In this document: positions 1 through 8,807 of the stretch, piece by piece
Layout: every line of letters starts with the position of its first letter
Position numbering within the stretch: position 1 is the stretch's first letter
Assembly (NCBI GenBank): GCA_049116315.1
Contig: JAGDZD010000003.1
Span: 1-64,000 of the forward strand
Length of the DNA: 64,000 bases
Source: Thalassobius sp049116315
Lineage (GTDB): Bacteria > Pseudomonadota > Alphaproteobacteria > Rhodobacterales > Rhodobacteraceae
Direction: 5' to 3'
Made by a program: the position numbers and the translations under genes
The notes under the pieces: model-generated
What the model saw: only the letters and a program-made list of their open reading frames with translations
Told to the model about the DNA's origin: nothing
Database searches by the model: none

Positions 1-181
1 TGCGGGGGGTTTTGCGTTTGAAATACGAGAAATGGAGAAGCAGACGATGGGGAACGCCATCACGCCTCCCAAAACTCGCCGCGCAGGGCGACAAGAGTTG
101 TAAAGTTGGAAGTCGGAGACACCAACTTAGATTGCTGAAACGGCCCAAATTGGCCAATGCACCTTTAGATCTGCAGATGGT

Positions 182-1075
182 TCAGTCGCTTAGGTTGATT
201 TGTCGATCCGCCAAGACAGCCGCAGAGGTTCTATTGTCGACGCCCATCTTTTGAAACACCTGTTCTAGGTGCTTGTTCACAGTTCTGGCACTTAGCGATA
301 GAATGGTGCTGATATCGCGGTTTGTTTTGCCAAGCGTCAACCAATAGAGAACCTCTGCCTCGCGGGCTGTCAGCCCAAAGGCCGCTTGCAGCAATGCTTC
401 GTTACGCCCCTCTTTTTGATGTACCAGCTTCACAAGGATTTCCTGAGCATCTGAAAACCCGATGAACTGGCATCCGATGTCGGGACCATTGAAGGGCTCA
501 ACCGCGGATATGGGGCGTTTGGTACAGGTCAAAAGCCAACCTCTAAAGGCTTCCTCCGTCACATCAAAACCGCATTGTTGCAGGGCTTTCATGGCTTTTT
601 CAGATCCCCAAGCCAAGCCAAAGTCGGCGCCAAAGGCCAAGACCAACCGGTCGGAGGCGTCGATCGCTTGGCGTGCGCTTTGCAACAAGCGCGAGTTCAA
701 GACATGGGTGGTCAAACGGGCCAGCAATTCTTCGATCGCAACGGGCTTGGTGATATAGTCCACCCCCCCGGCACGCAGGCCCTTCACGACATGTTCCTGA
801 TCCGTCAGCCCTGTCATGAAGATGATCGGGGCCAGTGTTGGATTGGGACCGGCCTTCAGAATGCGACAGGTTTCAAAACCATCTAAGTCTGGCATGACAG
901 CGTCCATCAAAATGACGTCGGGTTGCACGCGTTGGGTCAACTGGATGGCGGCATTGCCATCTCTGGCGACCAACACCGTCAACCCTTGGTTCTCAAGCGC
1001 CGCAGAGACCATGCCCAAGGATTCGGGGTTGTCATCCACAACCAGCGCGATGCTTTGGCTTCCAAAATCAATCAT
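182..1075 (-). CDS. LuxR/FixJ-type two-component response regulator
   Basis: A 297-aa cytoplasmic response regulator. Residues 8-125 form a receiver domain with the acidic pair DD at 14-15, the likely phospho-acceptor Asp58 in ILMDAVMPD, and the conserved Lys in YITKP. The C-terminus (about 229-290) is a LuxR-type helix-turn-helix (LTAREAEVLYWL, followed by SARTVNKHLEQVFQKMGV). The middle of about 100 residues matches no domain I recognise and makes the protein longer than a standard NarL/FixJ regulator. The start overlaps the end of the hybrid kinase gene by 8 bases, so the two are co-transcribed and very probably partners. The likely target is the divergent amide/urea transporter operon, whose promoter carries a 7-2-7 style palindrome. 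The target is inference. Confidence 0.9.
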   Translation of the reverse strand: MIDFGSQSIALVVDDNPESLGMVSAALENQGLTVLVARDGNAAIQLTQRVQPDVILMDAVMPDLDGFETCRILKAGPNPTLAPIIFMTGLTDQEHVVKGLRAGGVDYITKPVAIEELLARLTTHVLNSRLLQSARQAIDASDRLVLAFGADFGLAWGSEKAMKALQQCGFDVTEEAFRGWLLTCTKRPISAVEPFNGPDIGCQFIGFSDAQEILVKLVHQKEGRNEALLQAAFGLTAREAEVLYWLTLGKTNRDISTILSLSARTVNKHLEQVFQKMGVDNRTSAAVLADRQINLSD

Positions 1076-4000
1076 GGCTTTTGTGCTCCGTTAGCAGCTC
1101 GATCAAACCATTCATGTCAAAGGTGGTCAGCTTGCTTTCAATGGCCTGCAACAGGTCAGGGGGACCTGTTCGGTTAATTTTGAGTTCGAGAAGTGACGTT
1201 CGAACCGCGCTGGCGTGTCCAATCTGGGCGAAATCGATAAGTCGGTCGGCCTCTTCGTTGGACAGAATGCAATGAATTGCGGCGGGTTGCGTTTCCTTCA
1301 ACGTCAGCTTGATCTTAAGCAGATCCGCTATCTGCAACAGCAGATCATCAAGGTTGTAAGGTTTGGCCAGAAACGCATCGTGCAGGCCAATTTCGGTTCG
1401 ATGTTGCCCGTCTTCGTGGGCGTGCCCGGAAATCATGGCGATAGGCGTATTGGCATATTTGCTCTCTCTGAGTTGGCGCGCAAAGCTCCAGCCATCCCGT
1501 TCCGGCATATCAATGTCGAGCAAAATGATGTCGGCATTGGCATCTTCCAGCATGCTTTCCGCCATATCGACGGAGGAGGCACAGAGCACGACAAAGCCCA
1601 GGCCACTCAGAAAGTTTTCGGCAAGGTTAAGGTGGTTGAGGTCGTCATCTACCACCAAAATGGTCTTGCGCGGCCCCGCATAGCCGGTGAAGGGCAACGA
1701 CCCATCGCCGGTGTCCTTTGCTTGTCTTTTGAACGCGCTGGGGGTCACCGAGGGCAGCATGAGCCGGACCTTGAAGGTGCTGCCCTTGCCAAGGGTGCTG
1801 TCCAGATCAATGTCCCCGCCCAATACCTCGACGAGCAGCTTGGTGATGGTTAGGCCCAATCCAGAGCCTTGGCCGCCATGGCGCTCACCACGTTCAAAGG
1901 GGCGCCAAATGCTATCAAATTGATCCGGCGCAATCCCGACCCCGGTATCCACCACTTCGACATGCGCAACCTCGTTGCGGTAGGTGAAGATCAGGTTAAC
2001 GGACCCGCTATTTGTGTAGCGAATGGCGTTGGACAGCAAATTGATAATGATCTGGCGCAACCGCTTCTCGTCTGATTTGACAAAGGCAGGAAGGCTGCCT
2101 TTTGTGGTCAGCTGGAACTTGATGCCCTTTAGCCGTGCCTCTTCTTCAAAGATTGACGCAACTTGGTTGAGGAACACCAGCAAGTTGATCCGATCGTTCA
2201 TGATCTCAAGACGGCCCGCTTCGATACGCGAGATATCAAGGAGCCCATCAATCAGCCCGGCCAAATGCTCGCTTGAGCGACGAATGCTGGACAGAGAAGA
2301 ACGCCAAGGGGAGAGATTTCCGTCTTTCTCTAGCAGTTGGGCAAAGCCATAAATCGCGTTCAAGGGGGTGCGCAGCTCGTGGCTGAGCCCGGACATATAG
2401 CGGGTTTTGGCGTTGTTGGCGGCTTCGGCCTTTTCTTTGGCTTGTTGCAAGGCGCGATCGGTGCGTTCGTGGGCCCTGATCTCCTTTAGAAGGCGGTCTG
2501 TCTGTCTCTCGGCTTCTTCGGTGGCTTTGCGACGACTTTCCCCAATCAGGAGAAACATCCAAACACTGATGCCGATCACAATCACTGCGGTGCCATAGAG
2601 AATGGTCAGGATGGCGTCGAAATTGTCATTGCCAGCGAAGTTTCGAATGACAATTAGCAAAATGCCCACCGCAATGGACAAGGCCAGCGTCGCGAACAGA
2701 AATTGAGACAAGCGAGTCAGCAACAATCCCGCAATTTGATCAGGCAGGTAGGCGAACAGCCACCTACGAAGATTATGGCGCAGGTTTGCATGCGACCTAC
2801 AAGCATCGTGGCAAGAGGTTTCAAGCGTGCAGCACAGGGAACAGATCGGGCCGGCATGAAACGGGCAATTTGTCATGTCTTCGGCGTCAAAGTGATATTC
2901 GCACACATTGCATGTCTGTGTGCCTTTCAGACCGGTTTCAACCGGCCGGGCAAGGTAATATTTGCCCCCCGTCGCAAGGGCGATAAGCGGCGCCAACAGA
3001 AAGGACGCCCCCAACGCCACAAAAGAGGAAAACGCCTCAAGCAGGGGACCAAAGAGCCCACCATAGGCCATGAATGCAATCAGGCACGCGGCAAACATCG
3101 AACCGATCCCAACCGGGTTGATGTCGTAAAGGTGGGCGCGACGAAACTCGATCCCCTTGGGGCTTAGTCCGAGGGGTTTGTTGATGACCAGATCCGCGAC
3201 CAAAGCCCCGATCCACGCCACGGCGACATGTGAATACACGCTCAGAACATGCTCAAGCCCCGTGAACACGCCCAGTTCCATCAACATCAGCGCGATACAG
3301 ACATTGAAGACCAGCCACACCACCCGGCCTGGATGGGTCTTGGTCAGCCGAGAAAAGAAATTCGACCAAGCGATGGAACCGGCATAGGCGTTTGTGACGT
3401 TGATTTTAAGCTGAGACAAAATCACAAAAACGCCGGTCAAACCCAAGATGACACTTGGAGACTCAATAAGCTGCTCAAACGCAATGTAATACATCCGGGT
3501 TGGATCGCCCGCGACCTCGATTGCGACGCCTTCCCGAATGGCAAGCGTCACCAGATAGGAACCCGCCACCATTTTGAGCACCCCCAAAACCGACCAGCCG
3601 GGGCCAGCGGCAACGAGGGCTATCCACCATTTTTTGCGTTCCGCAGGGGTTTCGGGTTCGGGAAGAAATCTTAGGAAATCAACCTGTTCGCCAATTTGTG
3701 CCACCAGCGAAAAGACCACCCCTGATGCCGCCCCCAGCATCAAGAGCTTAGAGCTATCAGGGGCAACGCCCACCCCTTGAAACCCAGTCCACATGTCGAG
3801 GTCATATCCAACAAAAGCCAGAAAAACGAAGGGCAACAGGTGCAGCAAAACCCAGATGGGTTGGGTCCATGTTTGAAAGGTTGAGATTTTGGAAAACCCG
3901 TGGACCACCAAGGGAATGACCACAAGCGAGCTGACAATATAGCCAAAGAACAACGGAATTCTGAGGCAAAACTCCAGAGCAAGGGCCAAGATTGCGGCTT

Positions 4001-4397
4001 CGAGGGCGAAGAAGATAAAAGTGAAAGAGGCATAGATCAGCGAGGTGATCGTCGAGCCAATATAGCCAAAGCCCGCACCCCGCGTCAGCAGATCAATATC
4101 CAAGCCAAAGCGCGCCGCATAATAACAAATTGGCAGGCCAGACAGGAACAAGATCAAACCGACAACCATGATCGCAACAATTGCGATGTCGAACCCGTAG
4201 GTCAGCGTGATGGCGGCCCCGATGGCCTCGAGGGCTAAGAAAGAGATCGAACCAATGGCGGTATTGGCAACCCGGCCATAGCTCCAGCGTCGCGCGCGCC
4301 GGGCTGTAAACCGCAGGGCAAAATCTTCCATCGTTTCGTTGGCCACCCAACGATTGTAGGTGCGCTTTTCACGCGTCGCGCCAAATACGGATCCCAT
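1068..4397 (-). CDS. NCS1 permease-hybrid histidine kinase fusion
   Basis: A 1109-aa chimeric receptor. Residues about 10-490 resemble a whole purine/cytosine/allantoin-type (NCS1) permease with roughly 12 hydrophobic segments. Next come a Cys/His-rich stretch at about 493-535 (CNVCEYHF, CPFHAGPICSLCC, CHDACRSH), which could bind zinc, two further membrane segments (about 550-620), and a coiled coil. A HisKA domain has His673 in SHELRTPLNA. A HATPase domain follows (NLLSNAIRY, VVDTGVGIAP, GSGLGLTI). A receiver domain has Asp961 in LLDIDMPERDGW, and about 80 more residues complete the protein. Its gene pairs with the downstream LuxR-type regulator and diverges from an Urt-like transporter and formamidase. 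By analogy with CbrA-like transporter-kinases (an SLC5 transporter fused to a kinase), it probably senses its substrate, perhaps urea or a small amide. The ligand is inference. Confidence 0.9.
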   Translation of the reverse strand: MGSVFGATREKRTYNRWVANETMEDFALRFTARRARRWSYGRVANTAIGSISFLALEAIGAAITLTYGFDIAIVAIMVVGLILFLSGLPICYYAARFGLDIDLLTRGAGFGYIGSTITSLIYASFTFIFFALEAAILALALEFCLRIPLFFGYIVSSLVVIPLVVHGFSKISTFQTWTQPIWVLLHLLPFVFLAFVGYDLDMWTGFQGVGVAPDSSKLLMLGAASGVVFSLVAQIGEQVDFLRFLPEPETPAERKKWWIALVAAGPGWSVLGVLKMVAGSYLVTLAIREGVAIEVAGDPTRMYYIAFEQLIESPSVILGLTGVFVILSQLKINVTNAYAGSIAWSNFFSRLTKTHPGRVVWLVFNVCIALMLMELGVFTGLEHVLSVYSHVAVAWIGALVADLVINKPLGLSPKGIEFRRAHLYDINPVGIGSMFAACLIAFMAYGGLFGPLLEAFSSFVALGASFLLAPLIALATGGKYYLARPVETGLKGTQTCNVCEYHFDAEDMTNCPFHAGPICSLCCTLETSCHDACRSHANLRHNLRRWLFAYLPDQIAGLLLTRLSQFLFATLALSIAVGILLIVIRNFAGNDNFDAILTILYGTAVIVIGISVWMFLLIGESRRKATEEAERQTDRLLKEIRAHERTDRALQQAKEKAEAANNAKTRYMSGLSHELRTPLNAIYGFAQLLEKDGNLSPWRSSLSSIRRSSEHLAGLIDGLLDISRIEAGRLEIMNDRINLLVFLNQVASIFEEEARLKGIKFQLTTKGSLPAFVKSDEKRLRQIIINLLSNAIRYTNSGSVNLIFTYRNEVAHVEVVDTGVGIAPDQFDSIWRPFERGERHGGQGSGLGLTITKLLVEVLGGDIDLDSTLGKGSTFKVRLMLPSVTPSAFKRQAKDTGDGSLPFTGYAGPRKTILVVDDDLNHLNLAENFLSGLGFVVLCASSVDMAESMLEDANADIILLDIDMPERDGWSFARQLRESKYANTPIAMISGHAHEDGQHRTEIGLHDAFLAKPYNLDDLLLQIADLLKIKLTLKETQPAAIHCILSNEEADRLIDFAQIGHASAVRTSLLELKINRTGPPDLLQAIESKLTTFDMNGLIELLTEHKSHD

Positions 4398-4517
4398 TTT
4401 GTGTTCCAGTTCCCCAATCTGACAAGACAGAGCTAGGGGTCTTGGGGCTGCAAAATTGCGACCAAAATGCCGGAGCCTGACTGTCTAGAGTTAGGATACT
4501 GGTCAAAACGCGCAGCG

Positions 4518-4539
4518 GTATACGTCATTTGACGTATAC
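4518..4539. promoter_or_regulatory. Perfect 10-2-10 palindrome, candidate operator of the amide operon
   Basis: The arms GTATACGTCA and TGACGTATAC flank TT, giving 22 bp with perfect dyad symmetry. Inside it TACGTCA-TT-TGACGTA has the 7-2-7 spacing used by NarL/FixJ-family regulators. GCAGCG and CGCTGC lie just outside, offset by two bases. The site is 121 bp upstream of the kinase gene start and 87 bp upstream of the transporter gene start. The symmetry is seen directly; binding by the adjacent response regulator is inferred. Confidence 0.6.
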
Positions 4540-4625
4540 TGCGCTGCAGCGAACCCAAACATCATCAATGTCAGCGGGGCGACAAAGAATCGCCCGTTTC
4601 TTAAGCGCACTGAAAAGGAAGCGAT

Positions 4626-5897
4626 ATGTCTGACAAGGGTAACCCAACTGAAAAAGGTGGCGTAAGCCGCCGCGCAATGCTGGCTGGAAGCGCGGCACTG
4701 ACCGCCTCTCTGTTTCTGCCAAAGGGATTGAAAGCGGCCAATTTCCCAACCGCAGAGGTCAACACCACAGGGCTGGCTGTCACCGATGACACGGTGACCA
4801 TCGGCATCTTGCACTCGGTGACCGGCACAATGGCGATTTCTGAAACGGGGTCCGTTCAGGCAGAAAAGCTGGCGATCGAACAGATCAACGCGCAGGGCGG
4901 CGTTTTGGGTCGCAAGATTGAATATGTCCAAGAAGATGGCGCATCAGATTGGCCAACTTTTGCAGAGAAAGCCAAGAAACTGTTGGTGAACGACAAAGTG
5001 GCCAGCGTCATGGGGTGCTGGACGTCCGCCAGTCGCAAAGCCGTTTTGCCTGTCTTTGAGCAATACAACGGCTTTTTATACTACCCCACCTTCTATGAAG
5101 GTTTGGAAGAAAGCCCGAACGTTATCTACACAGGCCAAGAAGCCACACAGCAGATCATCGCTGGTCTGGACTGGGTGAACAAAACCAAAGGCGCAAAATC
5201 CTTCTATCTGCTTGGCTCTGATTATATCTGGCCACGGACATCGAACAAAATTGCCCGCAAACACATCGAAAACTTCATGGATGACTGTAAGGTCGTGGGC
5301 GAGGATTATTATCCGCTTGGCCACACGCAGTTTAACTCAGTCATCAACAAGATCCGTCTGCGCAAACCAGATGTCATCTATGCGATTGTTGTCGGTGGCT
5401 CCAACGTTGCCTTCTACAAACAGCTGAAAGCTGCGGGCATCGACATGACAAAAGAAAGCCCAATCGTTCTGACCATCTCGGTGACCGAAGACGAAATTCG
5501 CGGCATCGGCGGAGAGAACATCGAAGGCGCCTATGCCTGCATGAAATACTTCCAGTCCCTCACCAACGACAACAACATGGAATTCGTCAAATCCTTCAAA
5601 GAAATGTGGGGCGAGGACATGGTGATTGGCGATGTGACCCAAGCGGCATACCTGGGTCCGTGGCTGTGGAAAGCGGCTGTTGAAAAAGCAGGCAGCTTTG
5701 ACGTGGACAAGGTGCGCGAAGCACAGATCGGCATCGAACTGCCCTCTGCGCCCGAAGGCTATGTCAAAGTGCACGAGAACCACCACCTTTGGTCCAAAAC
5801 ACGCGTTGGCCGCGCACAGTTGGATGGTCAATACGAGGTCGTTTACGAAACGGCCGACCTCGTCGAGCCTGATCCGTTTCCAGAAGGCTACCAATAA
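4626..5897 (+). CDS. urtA: UrtA/FmdD-like ABC transporter substrate-binding protein
   Basis: A 423-aa periplasmic binding protein of the urea/short-chain amide family. The N-terminus has a twin-arginine motif (SRRAML) before a hydrophobic stretch ending near LKA, so export is probably by Tat. The mature part carries UrtA-like segments: ILHSVTGTMAISE, INAQGGVLGRKIE, ASDWPTFAEKAK, and GCWTSASRKAVLPVFE. A good ribosome site (AAAAGGAAG) precedes the ATG. It heads an operon of two permeases, two ATPases, formamidase and FmdB, which argues for formamide, acetamide or urea as ligand. UrtA and FmdD are close relatives and cannot be separated by eye. A strong hairpin just after the gene probably holds downstream expression below that of this protein. 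Confidence 0.88.
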   Translation: MSDKGNPTEKGGVSRRAMLAGSAALTASLFLPKGLKAANFPTAEVNTTGLAVTDDTVTIGILHSVTGTMAISETGSVQAEKLAIEQINAQGGVLGRKIEYVQEDGASDWPTFAEKAKKLLVNDKVASVMGCWTSASRKAVLPVFEQYNGFLYYPTFYEGLEESPNVIYTGQEATQQIIAGLDWVNKTKGAKSFYLLGSDYIWPRTSNKIARKHIENFMDDCKVVGEDYYPLGHTQFNSVINKIRLRKPDVIYAIVVGGSNVAFYKQLKAAGIDMTKESPIVLTISVTEDEIRGIGGENIEGAYACMKYFQSLTNDNNMEFVKSFKEMWGEDMVIGDVTQAAYLGPWLWKAAVEKAGSFDVDKVREAQIGIELPSAPEGYVKVHENHHLWSKTRVGRAQLDGQYEVVYETADLVEPDPFPEGYQ

Positions 5898-5918
5898 GCC
5901 CTCTTCGGACCGATTTAT

Positions 5919-5947
5919 GTCAGCTCGGGGATCTTCCCCGGGCTGAC
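5919..5947 (+). promoter_or_regulatory. Intercistronic hairpin after the binding-protein gene
   Basis: GTCAGCTCGGGG and CCCCGGGCTGAC pair over 12 positions (one U-G) around a five-base loop ATCTT. No T-run follows. Such hairpins after binding-protein genes commonly stabilise the upstream message or attenuate the downstream permease genes. The structure is seen; the role is inferred. Confidence 0.6.
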
Positions 5948-5976
5948 TCCCTCTCAAATATTGACCGGAGGTAGGC

Positions 5977-6903
5977 ATGTTTGCTGATTACTCTATGTCC
6001 GAGCTTGGCGCGATTTTCGCCATGCAGGGCTTTGCGGGCCTTATACTCTTTTCCGTCTTTGTCCTAATGGCGCTTGGCCTCGCAATTATCTTTGGACAGA
6101 TGGGTGTGATCAACATGGCCCATGGCGAGTTCATGATCCTTGGGGCCTATATCACCTATATCGTCTCGAACATCTTTGCCGCTTATCTGCCGGGACTGTT
6201 CAGCGCCTATTTCTTTGTCGCGATGTTCCTCGCCTTTATCGCCTCAGGGGCACTGGGTCTGTTTGTCGAATGGGCGATGATCCGGCACCTCTATAAACGG
6301 CCTTTGGATACGTTGCTGGCAACATGGGGTCTTAGCCTGATCCTTCAACAACTCTATCGCAGTATCTTTGGAGCGCGCGAAGTTGGCGTGAGTATTCCAG
6401 ATTGGATGATGGGCTCTTTGCCGGTGACCGATCTGATTGAAATCCCGATTAACGGAATTTTCGTGATGGTTCTCGCCATCAGCATTTCCATCGGCGTCTG
6501 GGCGCTGATGTTCCGCTCGACTTGGGGGCGCCAAGTGCGAGCCATCAACCAAAACCGCATTATGGCGGGGGCCGTGGGGATCAACACCGAATGGACCGAT
6601 CGGTTGACGTTTGGCATTGGCTGCGGCGTTGCAGGCGTTGCGGGATCGGCCTTTACGATGATCGGCTCTACAGGGCCGACCGCAGGTCAGCTCTATATCG
6701 TTGATACTTTCTTGGTTGTTGTCTTTGGCGGCGCGGCGTCGCTTTTGGGGACCATCGCAAGTGCCTTTTCGATCTCTCAGGCGCAATCCATCATGGAGTT
6801 CTTCCTGTCGGGATCCATGGCCAAAGTCATCACGCTTCTTGTGGTTGTCGGGATCCTCATGATCCGCCCGCAAGGTCTCTTTGCTCTGAAGCTGCGCAAA
6901 TAA
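5977..6903 (+). CDS. urtB: UrtB/LivH-like ABC transporter permease
   Basis: A 308-aa integral inner-membrane permease of the branched-chain amino acid/urea class, with about eight hydrophobic segments. Typical signatures are IIFGQMGVINMAHGEFMILGAYITY near the N-terminus, and VFGGAASLLGTIASAF followed by IRPQGLF near the C-terminus. It lacks the long N-terminal extension seen in many canonical UrtB proteins, so it is closer to FmdE/LivH in size. The ATG follows ACCGGAGG. It lies 79 bases after the binding protein and 11 bases before the second permease, with which it should form the membrane channel. Confidence 0.88.
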   Translation: MFADYSMSELGAIFAMQGFAGLILFSVFVLMALGLAIIFGQMGVINMAHGEFMILGAYITYIVSNIFAAYLPGLFSAYFFVAMFLAFIASGALGLFVEWAMIRHLYKRPLDTLLATWGLSLILQQLYRSIFGAREVGVSIPDWMMGSLPVTDLIEIPINGIFVMVLAISISIGVWALMFRSTWGRQVRAINQNRIMAGAVGINTEWTDRLTFGIGCGVAGVAGSAFTMIGSTGPTAGQLYIVDTFLVVVFGGAASLLGTIASAFSISQAQSIMEFFLSGSMAKVITLLVVVGILMIRPQGLFALKLRK

Positions 6904-6914
6904 GGAACCCTTGC

Positions 6915-8042
6915 ATGACACTTTCTAACTATATGAACCGCAAAGAACTGGTTGGGTTTCTAATCCTAGCGGCGGTGATCTTTCTGGTCCTGCCAATGGC
7001 CTTGGACACCTTTCGACTGAACCTGTTTGGCAAGTATCTGACCTACGCCTTTGTCGCTATTGGTTTGGCATTGTGCTGGGGCGCGGGTGGCATTCTGAGC
7101 CTGGGGCAGGGGATCTTCTTTGGCCTTGGCGGCTATTGCATGGCGATGTTTCTAAAGCTCGAAGCCTCGACACCGGAAAACACGGCGATCCAATCCACAC
7201 CCGGCATTCCCGATTTCATGGATTGGAACCAGCTCACTGAAATCCCGATCTGGTGGCAACCGTTTTACAGTCTGCCCTTGGCCTTGATTGCAGTGGTCTT
7301 TGTGCCTGTCGTCTTTGCCTTTTTTATTGGGTTTGCCATGTTCACCCGGCGCGTGGGTGGGGTCTATTTTGCCATCATCACACAAGCTTTCGCCGCCATT
7401 CTGACAATCTTAATCGTTGGCCAACAGGGCTATACCGGAGGGGTGAACGGGATCACGGATCTGCGCACCCTGCTGGGCTGGGATATCCGCACGGACGAGG
7501 CCAAGAACATCCTCTACTTTGTGAACGGAGCGCTGCTTTTTGTGGTGCTGCTGATCGCGCAGTTTGTCCGCAAATCCAAGCTGGGTCGCTTGCTGATTGC
7601 GATGCGGGACCAAGAAGATCGCGTGCGGTTCTCTGGCTATAATGTCGCCAATTTTAAGATCTTTATCTTCTGTTTGGGGGCTGCATTTGCCGGTATCGGC
7701 GGGGCCATGTTCACGCTGCAGGTCGGCTTTATGTCGCCCACGCTTGTGGGGATTGTGCCCTCAATCGAGATGGTCATTTTCTGCGCTGTGGGCGGGCGTC
7801 TGTCTATCATTGGGGCCGTCTATGGGGCGCTCTTGGTCAACCTTGCCAAAACCACATTTTCCGAAGGGTTTCCCGAGCTTTGGCTGCTTGGGCTCGGCGG
7901 GTTGTTCATCGCGGTTGTGATGGCCTTTCCCAATGGTTTGGCGGGTCTCTGGAGCGAGAAGATCGAACCCAAACTGGCCCAGTTTCTGAGCAAATCCAAA
8001 CGTATCGACGCGCCTAGCGCAACCAAAGCACCTGCGGAATAG
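6915..8042 (+). CDS. urtC: UrtC/LivM-like ABC transporter permease
   Basis: A 375-aa second inner-membrane permease of the urea/amide transporter. The sequence shows the family pattern GGILSLGQGIFFGLGGYCMAM and, near the end, VGGRLSIIGAVYGALLVNLAK, with about nine hydrophobic segments and a charged C-terminal tail. Length fits UrtC. It starts 11 bases after the previous permease stop and ends 9 bases before the first ATPase gene, which supports one transcript and one complex. Substrate identity rests on the neighbouring formamidase and the Urt-like binding protein, not on this sequence. Confidence 0.88.
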   Translation: MTLSNYMNRKELVGFLILAAVIFLVLPMALDTFRLNLFGKYLTYAFVAIGLALCWGAGGILSLGQGIFFGLGGYCMAMFLKLEASTPENTAIQSTPGIPDFMDWNQLTEIPIWWQPFYSLPLALIAVVFVPVVFAFFIGFAMFTRRVGGVYFAIITQAFAAILTILIVGQQGYTGGVNGITDLRTLLGWDIRTDEAKNILYFVNGALLFVVLLIAQFVRKSKLGRLLIAMRDQEDRVRFSGYNVANFKIFIFCLGAAFAGIGGAMFTLQVGFMSPTLVGIVPSIEMVIFCAVGGRLSIIGAVYGALLVNLAKTTFSEGFPELWLLGLGGLFIAVVMAFPNGLAGLWSEKIEPKLAQFLSKSKRIDAPSATKAPAE

Positions 8043-8051
8043 GAGGCGACC

Positions 8052-8792
8052 ATGTCAGAACGTTTCATACTTAGCGTCGAAGACCTGACCGTGTCATTTG
8101 ATGGTTTCAAAGCGGTCGACGCCCTTAGCCTTTATGTTGAACCGAACGAGTGTCGGGTGATTATTGGCCCAAACGGGGCAGGCAAAACGACCGTCTTGGA
8201 TTTGATTTGTGGCCGCACCAAAGCAACAGGCGGATCGGTCAAATTCAAAGACATGGAGCTGCTGGACATGCGCGAAGACCAAATCGTGCATGCAGGTGTT
8301 GGGCGCAAATTTCAAACGCCCAGCGTCTACGAAGACCTCTCGGTCTTTGAAAATCTCGAGTTGAGCTATCCCAAGGGGCATGGCGTTTTTGGGGCGATCT
8401 TCTTTCGGCAAGACCAAGCGGTGAAAGATCGGATCCGCGAAATTGCCGAGACGATTTTCCTAGAGAACTTGCTAGACGAGAAAGCAGCCTACCTCAGCCA
8501 TGGTCAAAAACAGTGGCTCGAAATTGGAATGCTCCTCATCCAAGACCCAGAGCTTTTGATGCTGGATGAGCCAGTGGCAGGGATGTCTGTTGCCGAGCGC
8601 AAGAAGACGGCCGAGCTTTTGAACCGCATCATCCAAGACCGATCCGTGATCGTGATCGAGCATGACATGGGGTTTGTCGCGGACATTGCGACGCGTGTCA
8701 CGGTTCTGCATCGCGGAGAGCTGCTGAGCGAGGGATCGATGGAGCACGTCCAGAGCGATCCCAAAGTTATCGAAGTTTATCTGGGCCACTAA
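8052..8792 (+). CDS. urtD: UrtD/LivG-like ABC transporter ATPase
   Basis: A 246-aa cytoplasmic ATP-binding subunit. It has Walker A GPNGAGKT (about residues 37-44), a Q-loop, the variant signature LSHGQKQWLEIGMLL, Walker B LLMLDEPVAGM and the switch His in VIEHDMGFV. LSHGQ in place of LSGGQ is typical of the LivG/UrtD branch. The ATG follows GGAGGCGACC. It works with the next gene's product as an ATPase heterodimer that powers the two permeases. Confidence 0.9.
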   Translation: MSERFILSVEDLTVSFDGFKAVDALSLYVEPNECRVIIGPNGAGKTTVLDLICGRTKATGGSVKFKDMELLDMREDQIVHAGVGRKFQTPSVYEDLSVFENLELSYPKGHGVFGAIFFRQDQAVKDRIREIAETIFLENLLDEKAAYLSHGQKQWLEIGMLLIQDPELLMLDEPVAGMSVAERKKTAELLNRIIQDRSVIVIEHDMGFVADIATRVTVLHRGELLSEGSMEHVQSDPKVIEVYLGH

Positions 8793-8807
8793 GAAAGGGC
8801 TGATCCT

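Noticed and set aside
5977..6903. UrtB-like gene as a truncated pseudogene, because many UrtB proteins are about 500 residues
   Set aside because: All permease landmarks are present from a well-placed ATG; LivH/FmdE-type proteins normally have about 300 residues.
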